DNA of 64,000 nt from Paracoccus homiensis (GCF_900111675.1 NZ_FOHO01000001.1:400783-464782), one strand, 5' to 3'; counted from the first letter of the stretch, positions 15,956 through 25,291 are shown. The notes: generated by a model not told the origin, from the sequence alone. Program-made: numbers and translations.

Positions 15956-17359
15956 TCAGGCCCATCTGCGGCACAGGATCAGGCGGGCCGACAGACCGCC
16001 ATCCTCATGCCCGAATTCAAGCCGCCCGCCATGCTGCGCCGCCACGGTCGACACGATCGCAAGGCCCAGCCCGACACCGCGTTCTGCACCGGCATTTTCG
16101 CCCCGCTGAAAGGCACCCGTCAGGCGGGCCAGATCCCCCTGGGTCAGGACGGAACCGCGATCGGTGACGGTCAGCCAGGCATCATCGGCATCGGCATCCA
16201 CGCCGACCCGCGCCTCGCGCCCGTATTTCAGCGCGTTGTCGATCAGATTGGTCAGCGCCCGACGCAGCGAGGTCGGCTGACCGCGCATCAGCACCGTCTG
16301 CGGGTCAGCGGCGGGACGGGCGGTCATGCGCGAAAACAGCGTGCCGGCCCCGGCCTCGCGGATGGGCGGCAGGGTCAGGGTGACGGGCAGGCCAACATCC
16401 TGATAATCGGCGACCACCGCCTCGGCCAGCGAGGTCAGCGACAGCTGGCGAAACGGCTCGGACCCGATCTCGGCGCGGGTATAGGTCAGAACGCCATCGA
16501 TCATGCCCGTCATCTCGTCGATATCGCGTTCCAGTCGGGCGCGCAGATCGTCGTCCTCGATCAGGGCGCTGCGCAGCCGCAGGCGGGTCGCGGGGGTGCC
16601 AAGGTCATGGCTGACCCCCGACAGGACCATCGCCCGGTTTTCCAGGGCCGCGCGATCCTGCGCGACATAGGCGTTCACCGCCTCGGCAGTCTGGCGCAGT
16701 TCATCCACGCCGCCGACCGGCAGCGCGGCATTGCGCGCCCTGTGATCGCGCAGCGCGGCGGCAAAGCCCGCGAAAGCGCCCGACACCTCGGCCACCCACC
16801 CGAACAGCAGGCCCAGCCCGCCCAGCAGGATCGCCCCGGCCAGCAGCCGCAGATCGCGCGGTGCGGCCTGACAGCCCCAGACCTGCTGCCCGTCGACCCG
16901 GCTCCAGACGCCCTGATCCAGCTGAACGAACAGGCGCGGCTGGCTGCAGAACCGCGCCAGCCCCCGCGTCACCGAGGCCAGCCCCGCAGCCTGCGATCCG
17001 CCACCCACGCTTTCGATTGCGGCGGCGGGGTACTGGATATCAGGCGACTGGATGCGGACCGACAGCCGTGGCCCATAGGATTGATCGGGCCGCCCACCCG
17101 TCAGCGTGATCCGCGTTTCGCGCCATCCGGGTTGCAGATCGGGCTGACCGGCCAGCCGCGACAGGCTAAGCCCGGGCGGCAGGGCGACGCCGCTGTCCAG
17201 ACTTTCATGCAGCGCCAGCCCGGCCAGATAGGCACGGTCCAGATGATCCTGCCACGCGGTTTCGGATCGCATCCAGACCCAGACCGCCGCGCCCCCCGCG
17301 ATCATCGCCAGCACGATCCACAGTCGGGCCAGCCAGCGCAGGCTTAGTCGGCTAGGCAT
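15956..17359 (-). CDS. OmpR-family-partner sensor histidine kinase with altered G1 box
   Basis: 467-aa membrane kinase: helix 1 near 9-30, a periplasmic sensor segment of about 130 residues, helix 2 near 165-185, then HAMP-like, HisKA with VSHDLGTPATRLRLR, and HATPase with N box LTNLIDNALKYG and G2 box GVGLGLAIVSTVAAQHGG. The G1 motif, normally DxGxG, reads TDRGSVLTQGDL, so the central GxG is lost while the rest of the fold is kept. It starts with ATG overlapping the regulator stop by 8 nt. The pair is divergent from a glucose-type ABC operon with glk, as with gtrS/gltR in Pseudomonas. Control of that operon is inference. Confidence 0.88.
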   Translation of the reverse strand: MPSRLSLRWLARLWIVLAMIAGGAAVWVWMRSETAWQDHLDRAYLAGLALHESLDSGVALPPGLSLSRLAGQPDLQPGWRETRITLTGGRPDQSYGPRLSVRIQSPDIQYPAAAIESVGGGSQAAGLASVTRGLARFCSQPRLFVQLDQGVWSRVDGQQVWGCQAAPRDLRLLAGAILLGGLGLLFGWVAEVSGAFAGFAAALRDHRARNAALPVGGVDELRQTAEAVNAYVAQDRAALENRAMVLSGVSHDLGTPATRLRLRSALIEDDDLRARLERDIDEMTGMIDGVLTYTRAEIGSEPFRQLSLTSLAEAVVADYQDVGLPVTLTLPPIREAGAGTLFSRMTARPAADPQTVLMRGQPTSLRRALTNLIDNALKYGREARVGVDADADDAWLTVTDRGSVLTQGDLARLTGAFQRGENAGAERGVGLGLAIVSTVAAQHGGRLEFGHEDGGLSARLILCRRWA

Positions 17360-18056
17360 CGTCGGGCGTGACCTCGGTCGTCAGAACATATCCGGTGCCG
17401 CGTTCGGTCCGGATCAGCGCCGCATCGGTCTTGTGGCGCAGGCGCGTGACCAGCATGTCGATGGCGCGGCCCTCGGCGGCATCCTCGTCATCCAGCGCCT
17501 CGGCGATTTCCTCGCGGCTCAGCGGGATCAGCGGATTGGCCAGAAACACCCGCAACAGCGCCGTTTCCCGCGCCGACAGCGCGACCTGCCAGCCTCCGGG
17601 GGCGGTCACCTCGTCGCGGCGCGCGTCATAGCGCCAGCCGCCAAAACGCAGCACCGCATCACGCCTGCGATGCGACAGGCTGGGCGCGCGATGGGCGCGG
17701 CGCAGAACGGCCCGGATCCGCGCCAGCAGCAGTTCCGGGTTGAAGGGCTTGGCGATGTAATCATCGGCGCCGACCTCGTATCCCGCCATGCGCTGATGAT
17801 CGGCCGACAGTGCCGAGACCATGATGATCGGCACGTCCTGCGCGGCGCGGATCTCGGCGCAGATCTCGACGCCGCTATCGGCGCCCAGCGACACGTCCAG
17901 CAGGATCAGATCGACCCGCCCCGCCGCAAGGGCCTGCAGCGCCTGATCGCGACTGCCCGCGCGGGTGACGAAATAGCCCTGCCGCTGCAGAAAGGCGGCC
18001 ATCATCGCGGCCATCTCGGCGTCATCTTCGACGACCAGCAGTTTCTGCAGTGGCAT
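17352..18056 (-). CDS. OmpR-family response regulator
   Basis: 234 aa from MPLQKLLVVEDD, with GGAGGGACA directly before the ATG. The receiver has VVEDD at 8-12, the phospho-acceptor Asp in LILLDVSLG, and the lysine in YIAKPFNPELLLARI. The winged-helix output domain (about 135-230) has LSARETALLRVFLANP, ISREEIAEAL and the recognition stretch GRAIDMLVTRLRHK. The reading frame stays open 147 codons upstream, but with no ribosome site. Position and orientation suggest it controls the divergent sugar transporter operon at 18226. Confidence 0.9.
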   Translation of the reverse strand: MPLQKLLVVEDDAEMAAMMAAFLQRQGYFVTRAGSRDQALQALAAGRVDLILLDVSLGADSGVEICAEIRAAQDVPIIMVSALSADHQRMAGYEVGADDYIAKPFNPELLLARIRAVLRRAHRAPSLSHRRRDAVLRFGGWRYDARRDEVTAPGGWQVALSARETALLRVFLANPLIPLSREEIAEALDDEDAAEGRAIDMLVTRLRHKTDAALIRTERGTGYVLTTEVTPDDA

Positions 18057-18225
18057 TGTCCCTCCGGGATGGATGACGCGACGGCCTCGTAACAGTCTGT
18101 AACACCTGCGCCGCCAAAGTGGTATCTGCAAGGCTGTGCTGCGTTGCCTGCATGGCTGTGGATTTGCCATGATGTGGCATGACGCGGGTGGACAAGCCTG
18201 CGCTGTCAAAGATCTGGGAGGATCC
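18057..18225. promoter_or_regulatory. Divergent intergenic region, two-component system / sugar ABC operon
   Basis: 169 nt holding both outward promoters. Short near-repeats GTAACAGTCTGTAACA (about 18089-18104) form an imperfect direct repeat of GTAACA with a 10-nt period (GTAACAGTCT GTAACA), as expected for an OmpR-type regulator site. A GGGAGGA ribosome site ends the region before the binding-protein gene. No promoter boxes are confidently assigned. Confidence 0.45.
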
Positions 18226-19467
18226 ATGAACATGAAATCCGTGATGGCGGCCTCGACCGCCGTGATGCTGGCCGGACCCGTCATGGCCGAACCGCAGGCC
18301 GAGGTTCTGCATTGGTGGACCTCGGGCGGCGAGGCGAAATCCGTTGCCGTCCTGCAGGAACAATTCGCCGCCGAGGGTGGCACCTGGACCGATATGCCGG
18401 TGGCCGGTGGCGGCGGTGACGCGGCCATGACCGCGCTGCGTGCGCGCGTGCTGTCGGGCAACGCCCCCACCGCCGTGCAGCTGAAAGGCCCCGCCATTCA
18501 GGAATGGTACGAAGAAACCGGCCTTGCCGATATCGGCGCCGTCGCCGAAGAGAACGGCTGGGCCGACGTCCTGCCCGAGCAGATCGCCGAGCACATGAAG
18601 TGCGAGGGCGAATGGTGCGCCGCGCCCGTGAACGTGCACCGCGTCAACTGGATCTGGGGCAACAAGCAGATCCTGGACGAGCACGGCATCGAGATGCCGA
18701 CCACCTGGGACGAATTCAATGCCGCAGCCGAAAAGCTGCAGGAAGCGGGCGTCACGCCGCTGGCCCATGGCGGTCAGGCTTGGCAAGACGCGACCGTCTT
18801 CGAGGCGGTCGTGCTGGGTCTTGGCGGCCCCGAATTCTTCCAGAAGGCGCTGGTCGATCTGGACCCCGAGGCGCTGACCTCGGACACGATGAAGCAGGCC
18901 TTCGATGAAATGCGGACCATCCGCGGCTATGTCGATGACAACTTCTCGGGTCGCGATTGGAACCTGGCCACCGCCATGGTCATGAACGGCGAGGCCGCCT
19001 TCCAGATCATGGGCGACTGGGCCAAGGGCGAATTCCTGGCCGCCGGCAAGGAGCCGGGCACCGATTTCGTCTGCGCCCCCACCCCGGGCGAGGGCTTCCT
19101 CTACAATGTCGACAGCTTCGCCTTCTTCGAGGTCGACGGCCAGGACAAGCAGGACGGCCAGGCACTGCTGGCCAAGCTGATCATGGGCCCCGACTTCCAG
19201 AAGACGTTCAACCTGAACAAGGGCTCGATCCCGGCACGCACCGACGTGGCCCTGGACGAGTTCGACGATTGCGCCATGCAGTCGAACAAGGACATGAACG
19301 AGGATGCGGCCGACGGTTCGCTGCTGCCCAGCTATGCCCACGGCATGGCCCTGCGCGGTGCACCCGCAGGCGCGATCACCGATGTCGTGACCGCGCATTT
19401 CAACAGCGACATGTCGTCGGAAGACGCGGTCCAGCAACTGGCCGACGCCGTCGCGAACGCGATGTGA
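18226..19467 (+). CDS. gtsA: Glucose/mannose-type ABC transporter substrate-binding protein
   Basis: 413 aa, with a signal peptide at 1-21 (cleavage after VMA). Residues VLHWWTSGGEAKSVAVL, PVAGGGGDAAMTALRARVLSG, APVNVHRVNWIWGN, LAHGGQAWQD and NLNKGSIPAR closely follow Pseudomonas GtsA, the periplasmic glucose-binding protein of the GtsABCD importer. It is the first gene of a five-gene unit with two permeases, an ATPase and glucokinase, which supports hexose uptake. The ATG follows GGGAGGATCC. A strong terminator hairpin directly follows the stop, so this transcript should be more abundant than the permease part. Confidence 0.92.
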   Translation: MNMKSVMAASTAVMLAGPVMAEPQAEVLHWWTSGGEAKSVAVLQEQFAAEGGTWTDMPVAGGGGDAAMTALRARVLSGNAPTAVQLKGPAIQEWYEETGLADIGAVAEENGWADVLPEQIAEHMKCEGEWCAAPVNVHRVNWIWGNKQILDEHGIEMPTTWDEFNAAAEKLQEAGVTPLAHGGQAWQDATVFEAVVLGLGGPEFFQKALVDLDPEALTSDTMKQAFDEMRTIRGYVDDNFSGRDWNLATAMVMNGEAAFQIMGDWAKGEFLAAGKEPGTDFVCAPTPGEGFLYNVDSFAFFEVDGQDKQDGQALLAKLIMGPDFQKTFNLNKGSIPARTDVALDEFDDCAMQSNKDMNEDAADGSLLPSYAHGMALRGAPAGAITDVVTAHFNSDMSSEDAVQQLADAVANAM

Positions 19468-19481
19468 TCGAAGGCTGAACG

Positions 19482-19523
19482 CCCCGCGCCCCGACTTGCG
19501 GTCAGGGCGCGGGGTTTTTCTTT
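19482..19523 (+). terminator. Intra-operon Rho-independent terminator after the binding-protein gene
   Basis: Perfect 10-bp stem CCCCGCGCCC (19482-19491) / GGGCGCGGGG (19505-19514), followed by TTTTTCTTT. It lies 15 nt after the binding-protein stop and 16 nt before the first permease ATG, so it would let more binding protein than permease be made. Confidence 0.88.
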
Positions 19524-19538
19524 GAAGGGTTATCCGGA

Positions 19539-20411
19539 ATGGAATGGCTTGAACGCAACGTGCCCAAGCTTGTCTTGGCGCCGTCCTTCGTGGCGATCCT
19601 GATCTTCGTCTACGGCTTCATCGCCTGGACCGCTTGGATCAGCCTGACGAAATCGCGCCTGATGCCGAAATACGAGATCGACGGCTTCGGGCAATTCGAA
19701 CGCCTGTTCGCGGCCCCGCGCTGGGACGTGGCGATGAACAACCTGTTCATCTTCGGCGGCCTGTTCATCGTGATCTCGATGGTGATCGGCCTGCTGCTGG
19801 CGATCTTCCTGGACCAGAGGATCCGGGCCGAGGGCGTTCTGCGCACGGTCTATCTGTACCCGATGGCGCTGTCGCTGATCGTGACGGGCACCGCGTGGAA
19901 ATGGATCCTGAATCCGGGTCTGGGCATCCAGGAGACCGTCCGCGGCTGGGGCTTCGAGAGCTTTACCTTCGACTGGCTGATCAAGCCCGAGATGGCGATC
20001 TATACCGTCGTGCTGGCCGCCGTCTGGCAGGCATCGGGCTTCGTGATGGCGCTGTTCCTTGCGGGCCTGCGGTCCGTCGATACCGAGATCATCCGCGCAG
20101 CCCAGGTGGACGGCATCCCGAACCACCGCATCTATTCCGCGATCATCATCCCGACGATGGCGCCGATCTTCCTGTCGGCCTTCATCGTGCTGGCGCATCT
20201 GGCGATCAAGGCCTTCGACCTTGTCATCGCGCTGACCAATGGCGGCCCCGGCTACTCGACCGATCTGCCCGCGACCTACATGTACGCGATGGCGTTCTCG
20301 CGCGGGGATCTGGGCCAGGCGGCGTCCAGCGCCATGGTCATGATGGGCGTCATCTTCGCGATCGTCGTTCCCTATCTCTACAGTGAATTGAGGCCGCGCC
20401 GTGACCACTAA
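19539..20411 (+). CDS. gtsB: Sugar ABC transporter permease 1 (MalF type)
   Basis: 290 aa with six hydrophobic helices, the first near 11-33. The EAA coupling loop is EIIRAAQVDGIPNHRIYSAIIIPTMAP near 184-210, typical of carbohydrate-uptake-1 (MalFG-like) permeases. It pairs with the next permease to form the channel for the glucose-type importer. Its TAA overlaps the next gene's GTG start by 11 nt. Named by analogy with GtsB from gene order and family. Confidence 0.9.
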   Translation: MEWLERNVPKLVLAPSFVAILIFVYGFIAWTAWISLTKSRLMPKYEIDGFGQFERLFAAPRWDVAMNNLFIFGGLFIVISMVIGLLLAIFLDQRIRAEGVLRTVYLYPMALSLIVTGTAWKWILNPGLGIQETVRGWGFESFTFDWLIKPEMAIYTVVLAAVWQASGFVMALFLAGLRSVDTEIIRAAQVDGIPNHRIYSAIIIPTMAPIFLSAFIVLAHLAIKAFDLVIALTNGGPGYSTDLPATYMYAMAFSRGDLGQAASSAMVMMGVIFAIVVPYLYSELRPRRDH

Positions 20412-21255
20412 CACCCTGCTTCGCTGGGGCCTCTATGCGGTCCTGATCCTGTTCGCGGCCTTCTACCTGATGCCGCTGTTCGTGATGCTGACGACCTCGC
20501 TGAAGTCGCTGGAGGAGATCCGCACCGGCGGCCTGCTGTCCCTGCCGCGAGAGATCACCTTCGCCCCCTGGGCCGAGGCCTGGTCCACCGCCTGCGCCGG
20601 CACCCAGTGCGAGGGGCTGCGCCCGTTCTTCTGGAACAGCGTGCTGATGGCCGTGCCCGCCGTCGCCATTTCCACGGTGGTGGGCGCCCTGAACGGCTAT
20701 GTCTTCGCGCAATGGCAGTTCCGCGGCGCGAACCTGTTCTTCGCGGCGATCCTGTTCGGCTGCTTCATCCCCTTCCAGGTCGTGCTGCTGCCGATGGCGC
20801 AGGCGCTAGGCTTTCTGGGGCTGGCGGGCAGCATTCCGGGGCTGATCTTCGTGCACGTGATCTACGGGATCGGCTTCACGACGCTGTTCTTCCGCAACTA
20901 CTATGTCACCATTCCGCAGGAACTGGTGCGGGCGGCCAAGGTCGATGGCGCGGGTTTCTTCCGCATCTTCTTCGCGATCTTCCTGCCCCTGTCGCTGCCG
21001 ATCATTACCGTCTCGGTCATCTGGCAGTTCACCCAGATCTGGAACGACTTCCTGTTCGGGGTCAGCTTCAGCGGTCCGGGCAGCCAGCCCGTCACCGTCG
21101 CGCTGAACAACATCGTCAATTCGACCACCGGCGTCAAAGCCTACAACGTGGATATGGCCGCCGCGATCATCGCCGCCCTGCCCACGCTGCTGGTTTACGT
21201 CGTCGCTGGCAAATATTTCATCCGCGGTCTGACCGCCGGTTCCGTGAAAGGGTGA
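20401..21255 (+). CDS. gtsC: Sugar ABC transporter permease 2 (MalG type)
   Basis: 284 aa, GTG start. It has six predicted helices and the MalG-type opening ILFAAFYLMPLFVMLTTSLKSLEEI. The EAA loop is QELVRAAKVDGAGFFRIFFAIFLPLSLP near 178-205. CAGT at 60-64 and one more Cys lie in the first periplasmic loop. It is the second channel subunit of the importer, only 4 nt upstream of the ATPase gene. Confidence 0.9.
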   Translation: MTTNTLLRWGLYAVLILFAAFYLMPLFVMLTTSLKSLEEIRTGGLLSLPREITFAPWAEAWSTACAGTQCEGLRPFFWNSVLMAVPAVAISTVVGALNGYVFAQWQFRGANLFFAAILFGCFIPFQVVLLPMAQALGFLGLAGSIPGLIFVHVIYGIGFTTLFFRNYYVTIPQELVRAAKVDGAGFFRIFFAIFLPLSLPIITVSVIWQFTQIWNDFLFGVSFSGPGSQPVTVALNNIVNSTTGVKAYNVDMAAAIIAALPTLLVYVVAGKYFIRGLTAGSVKG

Positions 21256-21259
21256 TCCC

Positions 21260-22366
21260 ATGCCGATCCTTGAAATCGACCACCTGCAGAAAGCCTATGG
21301 CGAGACCCATATTCTGCACGACATCAATATCAGCATCGAGGAAGGCGACTTCCTTGTGCTGGTCGGCCCGTCGGGCTGCGGCAAATCCACCTTGCTGAAC
21401 TGCATCGCCGGGCTGGAACCGACCACCGGCGGCAAGATCAGCATCGCAGGCCGCGACGTGACGGGCGTGTCGCCCAAGGACCGCGACATCGCCATGGTGT
21501 TTCAGTCCTATGCGCTGTACCCCACCATGTCGGTCGCCAAGAACATCACCTTCGGCATGAAGGTGCGCGGCGTCGACAAGGCCACGCAAGAGGCGAAACT
21601 GGCCGAGGTGTCGCGCCAGTTGCAGATCGAACAGCTTCTGAACCGCAAGCCGGGTCAGCTGTCGGGCGGTCAGCGTCAGCGCGTCGCGATGGGCCGGGCG
21701 CTGGTGCGCGATCCGCGGCTGTTCCTGTTCGACGAACCGCTGTCGAACCTGGACGCGAAACTGCGCGTCAGCATGCGGACCGAGATCAAGAAGCTGCATC
21801 AGGACCTGAACGCGTCCATCGTCTATGTCACCCATGACCAGATCGAGGCGATGACGCTGGCCACCAAGATCGTCGTCATGAAGGGCGGCGTGATCCAGCA
21901 GATCGGCACGCCCGCGGAAATCTACAACCGCCCGGCCAACATGTTCGTGGCCGATTTCATGGGCAGCCCGGCGATGAACCTGATCCCGGCCCGCGTCCGG
22001 GCCGAAGGCGGCGCCACCCGGATCGAGATCGACCGCGGTCAGGGCGATCCCCTTGTCTTTACCGACCCGGTGGCCCGCGACCTGCCCGCCGAGATCGTTC
22101 TGGGTGTCCGCCCCGAAGACATCCACGAGGCGACCGGCACCGCCCATTTGCCCGACGCCGCGCGGCAATCGGGGGGCGAGGTGATGATCGACGTGGTCGA
22201 ACCGGCAGGGGCCGACACCTTTGCCGTGACCCATCTGGGCGGCAAGCCGGTGACGGCACGTCTGCGGGCCGAAAGCGCGGTGCGGCCGAAACAGATGTTT
22301 CCGCTAGCATTCGACCTCTCGAAACTGTCCTACTTCTCGCCTAAAGATGGTCAGCGTCTGAACTGA
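21260..22366 (+). CDS. gtsD: Sugar ABC transporter ATP-binding protein (MalK/UgpC type)
   Basis: 368 aa. The ATPase domain has Walker A GPSGCGKST near 37-45, Q-loop VFQSYALYPTMSVAKN, signature LSGGQRQRVAMGRALV, Walker B LFLFDEPLSNLDAKLR and switch His in VTHDQ. Residues after about 240 form the regulatory OB-fold (TOBE) region with GVRPEDIHEA. It powers the two upstream permeases. The gene is followed after 19 nt by glucokinase, linking uptake to phosphorylation. Confidence 0.94.
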   Translation: MPILEIDHLQKAYGETHILHDINISIEEGDFLVLVGPSGCGKSTLLNCIAGLEPTTGGKISIAGRDVTGVSPKDRDIAMVFQSYALYPTMSVAKNITFGMKVRGVDKATQEAKLAEVSRQLQIEQLLNRKPGQLSGGQRQRVAMGRALVRDPRLFLFDEPLSNLDAKLRVSMRTEIKKLHQDLNASIVYVTHDQIEAMTLATKIVVMKGGVIQQIGTPAEIYNRPANMFVADFMGSPAMNLIPARVRAEGGATRIEIDRGQGDPLVFTDPVARDLPAEIVLGVRPEDIHEATGTAHLPDAARQSGGEVMIDVVEPAGADTFAVTHLGGKPVTARLRAESAVRPKQMFPLAFDLSKLSYFSPKDGQRLN

Positions 22367-22385
22367 TCGCGAGGGGAACGGACCG

Positions 22386-23312
22386 ATGGCGATGCTTCTT
22401 GGGGATGTGGGCGGCACCAACGCCCGGCTGGCGATCGCCCGCAACGGTGTCATCGACGATGTGACGGTGACGCGGTTTCGGGGCGACGACTATCACAGCT
22501 TTGACGATGTCGTCCGGCAGTTCCTGAAGGATCAGCACGATCCGCGCATCACCTCGGTCTGTGTGGCCGTGGCAGGTCCGGTCAGCGGTGGCCGGGCCAG
22601 CCTGACGAACCGCGACTGGGATTTCTCGGAAGAGCGGCTGGCCCGGCTGACCGACGCCGATCAGGTCCGGCTGATCAACGACCTGACGGCGCTGGGTTAC
22701 GCCACCCCCAGCCTTCAGGGCGATGGCGTCTCGGTCCTGCGCTCGGCGCCGCCGGACCGGGCACGGAACGGGCAATCGCTGGTCGTCGGACTGGGCACGG
22801 GCTTCAATGTCTGCGCCGTGCGGGTGCTGCCGCAGGGCGGCATCACCGCGCTGGAGGCCGAAGAAGGTCACACCCAGCTGCCCGCGAATATCTATCGCCG
22901 CCTTGTCGATCTGTTCGGCCCCGAAGGTGCCGCGCAGTTCTTTTCGACCGAGGAAACCTTTGCCGGGCGCGGGCTGGCCCGTCTGCATGCCGCGCGAACC
23001 GGCCAGCCGCCCATCCCAAGCGAGGCCGTGGCCCGCGCCGCCGGCGAGGGCGATCCCGAGGCGATCGCGACCTATGACCTGTTCGCGGAACTTGTCGGCC
23101 TGCTGTGCCGCGAACTTGCCCTGCGCTTCATGCCGCTGGAAGGACTGTTCATCGCAGGCAGCGTCGGGCGCAGCATCGCGGACCGCATCGGCCTTTTTGA
23201 GAATGCCTTCCTGTCCGAAGCGCATATGCGCCAGATCCCGGCCAATACGCCGATCTGCCTGATCCGCGACGACATGGCCGCGCTGCACGGCTGCCTGGCC
23301 GCCTTGACCTGA
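22386..23312 (+). CDS. glk: Glucokinase (Glk family)
   Basis: 308 aa; phosphorylates glucose to glucose-6-phosphate with ATP. It starts with the phosphate-binding motif LLGDVGGTNARLAIA, followed by CVAVAGPVSGGRASLTNRDWDFSE, LINDLTALGYA (catalytic Asp in the ND pair), VGLGTGFNVCAV, EEGHTQLPA and a C-terminal LFIAGSVGRS. These match the E. coli Glk type, not the ROK type (no CxCGxxGC zinc motif). It is the last gene of the glucose uptake unit; AGGGG precedes the ATG. Confidence 0.94.
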   Translation: MAMLLGDVGGTNARLAIARNGVIDDVTVTRFRGDDYHSFDDVVRQFLKDQHDPRITSVCVAVAGPVSGGRASLTNRDWDFSEERLARLTDADQVRLINDLTALGYATPSLQGDGVSVLRSAPPDRARNGQSLVVGLGTGFNVCAVRVLPQGGITALEAEEGHTQLPANIYRRLVDLFGPEGAAQFFSTEETFAGRGLARLHAARTGQPPIPSEAVARAAGEGDPEAIATYDLFAELVGLLCRELALRFMPLEGLFIAGSVGRSIADRIGLFENAFLSEAHMRQIPANTPICLIRDDMAALHGCLAALT

Positions 23313-23428
23313 CGGCAACAGACCGCCGCCCCGTTATCACTTTCTGCCTTTTTGACGTTCATTTACTGGCATGACAGGTCGATTCCTGTTCATATTGCCG
23401 CAAAGAACGACGAACAGGGCAGGAAACG

Positions 23429-25291
23429 ATGCGGGCATATGTGAAGGCCATGCTGATCGCTGGCACGGCACTGGGATGCGGGACGATGGCGCTGGCCCAG
23501 TCCTCGTCGCCGTTCTCGGGTTTATTGGGCGGTGGCGAGGAAATCGAAGGCCCCGTCGATCTGGATATCCGGGTGGATGGCGGCGATGACGGCATCGCGA
23601 ATGCGATCCGCAACACCTCGCTGATCGCGGGGGCGTTGAAGGAAGAACGCAACAACCCGCAGGATGTGCTGGCCGCGGCCCGTGCCGATTACGCCCGCAT
23701 CCTGGGCACGCTTTACGATCAGGGCTATTATTCCGCGCTGATCTTCATCACGCTGGACGGGGTCGAGGCGGCAGAGATCGCGCCGCTGGATGCCCCGGCT
23801 GCGGTCACGAATGTCGTGGTCACGGTCGATCCCGGCCCGCGTTTTCGCTTTTCCCGCGCGGCCATCGCGCCGGTCGCCCCCGACAGCGACATTCCCGACG
23901 AATATGCCCAGGGCGAAACGGCGGGCACCGGGACGATCAAGTCCGCCGCGCTGGCCGGCGTCGACGGCTGGCGCAATCAGGGTCACGCCAAGGCCGATCT
24001 GGCGGGGCAACAGATCGTGGCCGATCACGCCCAATCCACCGTCGACAGCCAGATCGCGCTGAACCCCGGCCCGGCCGTCACCTTCGGCAAGCTGAACATG
24101 ACCGGCTACAAGCGGATGAAGCCGCGCCGCCTGCACAAGATCGCGGGCCTGCCAGAAGGCGAAGGTTTCGACCCCGAGGAACTGGAAGATGTGCGCAAGC
24201 GCCTGCGCCGCACCGGCGTCTTTTCCGCGATCACGCTGGAAGAAGCCGAAACGCTTGGGCCGGGCAACACGATGGATGTCAACCTGACCGTGGTCGAGGA
24301 CAAGCCCCGCCGCATCGGCGCAGGGTTCGAGATCTCGAATATCGACGGGGCGCAGATCTCGGCCTACTGGATGCACCGCAACCTGCTGGGCGGCGGCGAA
24401 AGGCTGCGGATCGACGCAGAGGTGTCCGATATCGGTTCCGACAACAGTGGCCGGGACGAGGAAATCACCTTCCGGATCGACCGCCCCGCCACCATCACCG
24501 CCGACACGACCGCCTATGTGGAAACCGAACTGGCGAAAATGCGCGAGGATGACTACGATTCCGACGCGGTGACGCTGGGACTTGGCTTTACCCATATTCC
24601 CAATGACGACCTGACGATCGATCTGGGCACCGAATATTACTACGAACGCGTCACCGACGATAACGGGCGACGCATCTTCAAGGTGCTGGCCTTCCCGTCC
24701 AGCGTCACTTGGGACAAGCGCGACGAACCCACCAATGCCAAAAGCGGTTTTTACCTGGATGGCGAGGCGACGCCGTTCAAGGGCTTTGACGGCACCGATT
24801 CCGGGCTGCGGCTGGATGGCGAGGCGCGGGGCTATTATTCGATCCTGCCCGAAGACCGGCTGACCTTTGCGGGCCGTGCCCGCGCCGGATCGGTTCTGGG
24901 CAGCGACATCCAGAATACGCCGCGGGATTACCTGTTCTATTCGGGCGGCGGCGGCACCGTGCGCGGCCATTCCTATGAATCACTTGGGGTCGAGGAAATT
25001 CAGGGCAGCGACGGTCCGATCAAGACCGGCGGCATGAGCATCTTCAACGCCAGCGCCGAAATCCGCTATCAGCTGCGCGAAAAGATCGGCGTTGTCGGCT
25101 TTGTCGATTACGGTCGCGTCTGGACGGAAGAGGCGTGGTCGGGCGATTCCGGCTGGCATGCAGGGGTCGGTGCGGGTGTGCGCTATGACACGCCCATCGG
25201 CCCGCTGCGTTTCGACATCGCAACCCCTCTCGGCAATGGCGATACCGATGACGGGGTTCAGGTTTACCTTGGACTTGGGCAGGCATTCTGA
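23429..25291 (+). CDS. tamA: TamA, outer-membrane Omp85-family assembly protein
   Basis: 620 aa, with a signal peptide (about 1-23, cleavage near LAQ). Two to three POTRA-like domains occupy roughly 35-280 (GRVTFGKLNMTG-type strands, RRLHKIAGLPEGEGFDPEELEDVRKRLRRTGVF), followed by a C-terminal 16-strand barrel with the Omp85 motif region FLYSGGGGTVRGHSYESLG and GVGAGVRYDTPIGPLRFDIATPLG near the end. The last residue is F, as usual for outer-membrane barrels. It works with TamB to insert outer-membrane proteins or move lipids. The TGA overlaps the tamB ATG by one base. Confidence 0.93.
   Translation: MRAYVKAMLIAGTALGCGTMALAQSSSPFSGLLGGGEEIEGPVDLDIRVDGGDDGIANAIRNTSLIAGALKEERNNPQDVLAAARADYARILGTLYDQGYYSALIFITLDGVEAAEIAPLDAPAAVTNVVVTVDPGPRFRFSRAAIAPVAPDSDIPDEYAQGETAGTGTIKSAALAGVDGWRNQGHAKADLAGQQIVADHAQSTVDSQIALNPGPAVTFGKLNMTGYKRMKPRRLHKIAGLPEGEGFDPEELEDVRKRLRRTGVFSAITLEEAETLGPGNTMDVNLTVVEDKPRRIGAGFEISNIDGAQISAYWMHRNLLGGGERLRIDAEVSDIGSDNSGRDEEITFRIDRPATITADTTAYVETELAKMREDDYDSDAVTLGLGFTHIPNDDLTIDLGTEYYYERVTDDNGRRIFKVLAFPSSVTWDKRDEPTNAKSGFYLDGEATPFKGFDGTDSGLRLDGEARGYYSILPEDRLTFAGRARAGSVLGSDIQNTPRDYLFYSGGGGTVRGHSYESLGVEEIQGSDGPIKTGGMSIFNASAEIRYQLREKIGVVGFVDYGRVWTEEAWSGDSGWHAGVGAGVRYDTPIGPLRFDIATPLGNGDTDDGVQVYLGLGQAF

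Noticed and set aside
18057..18497. 147-residue N-terminal extension of the OmpR-type regulator
   Set aside because: It overlaps the divergent binding-protein gene; the receiver domain begins at MPLQKLLVVEDD with a good ribosome site.
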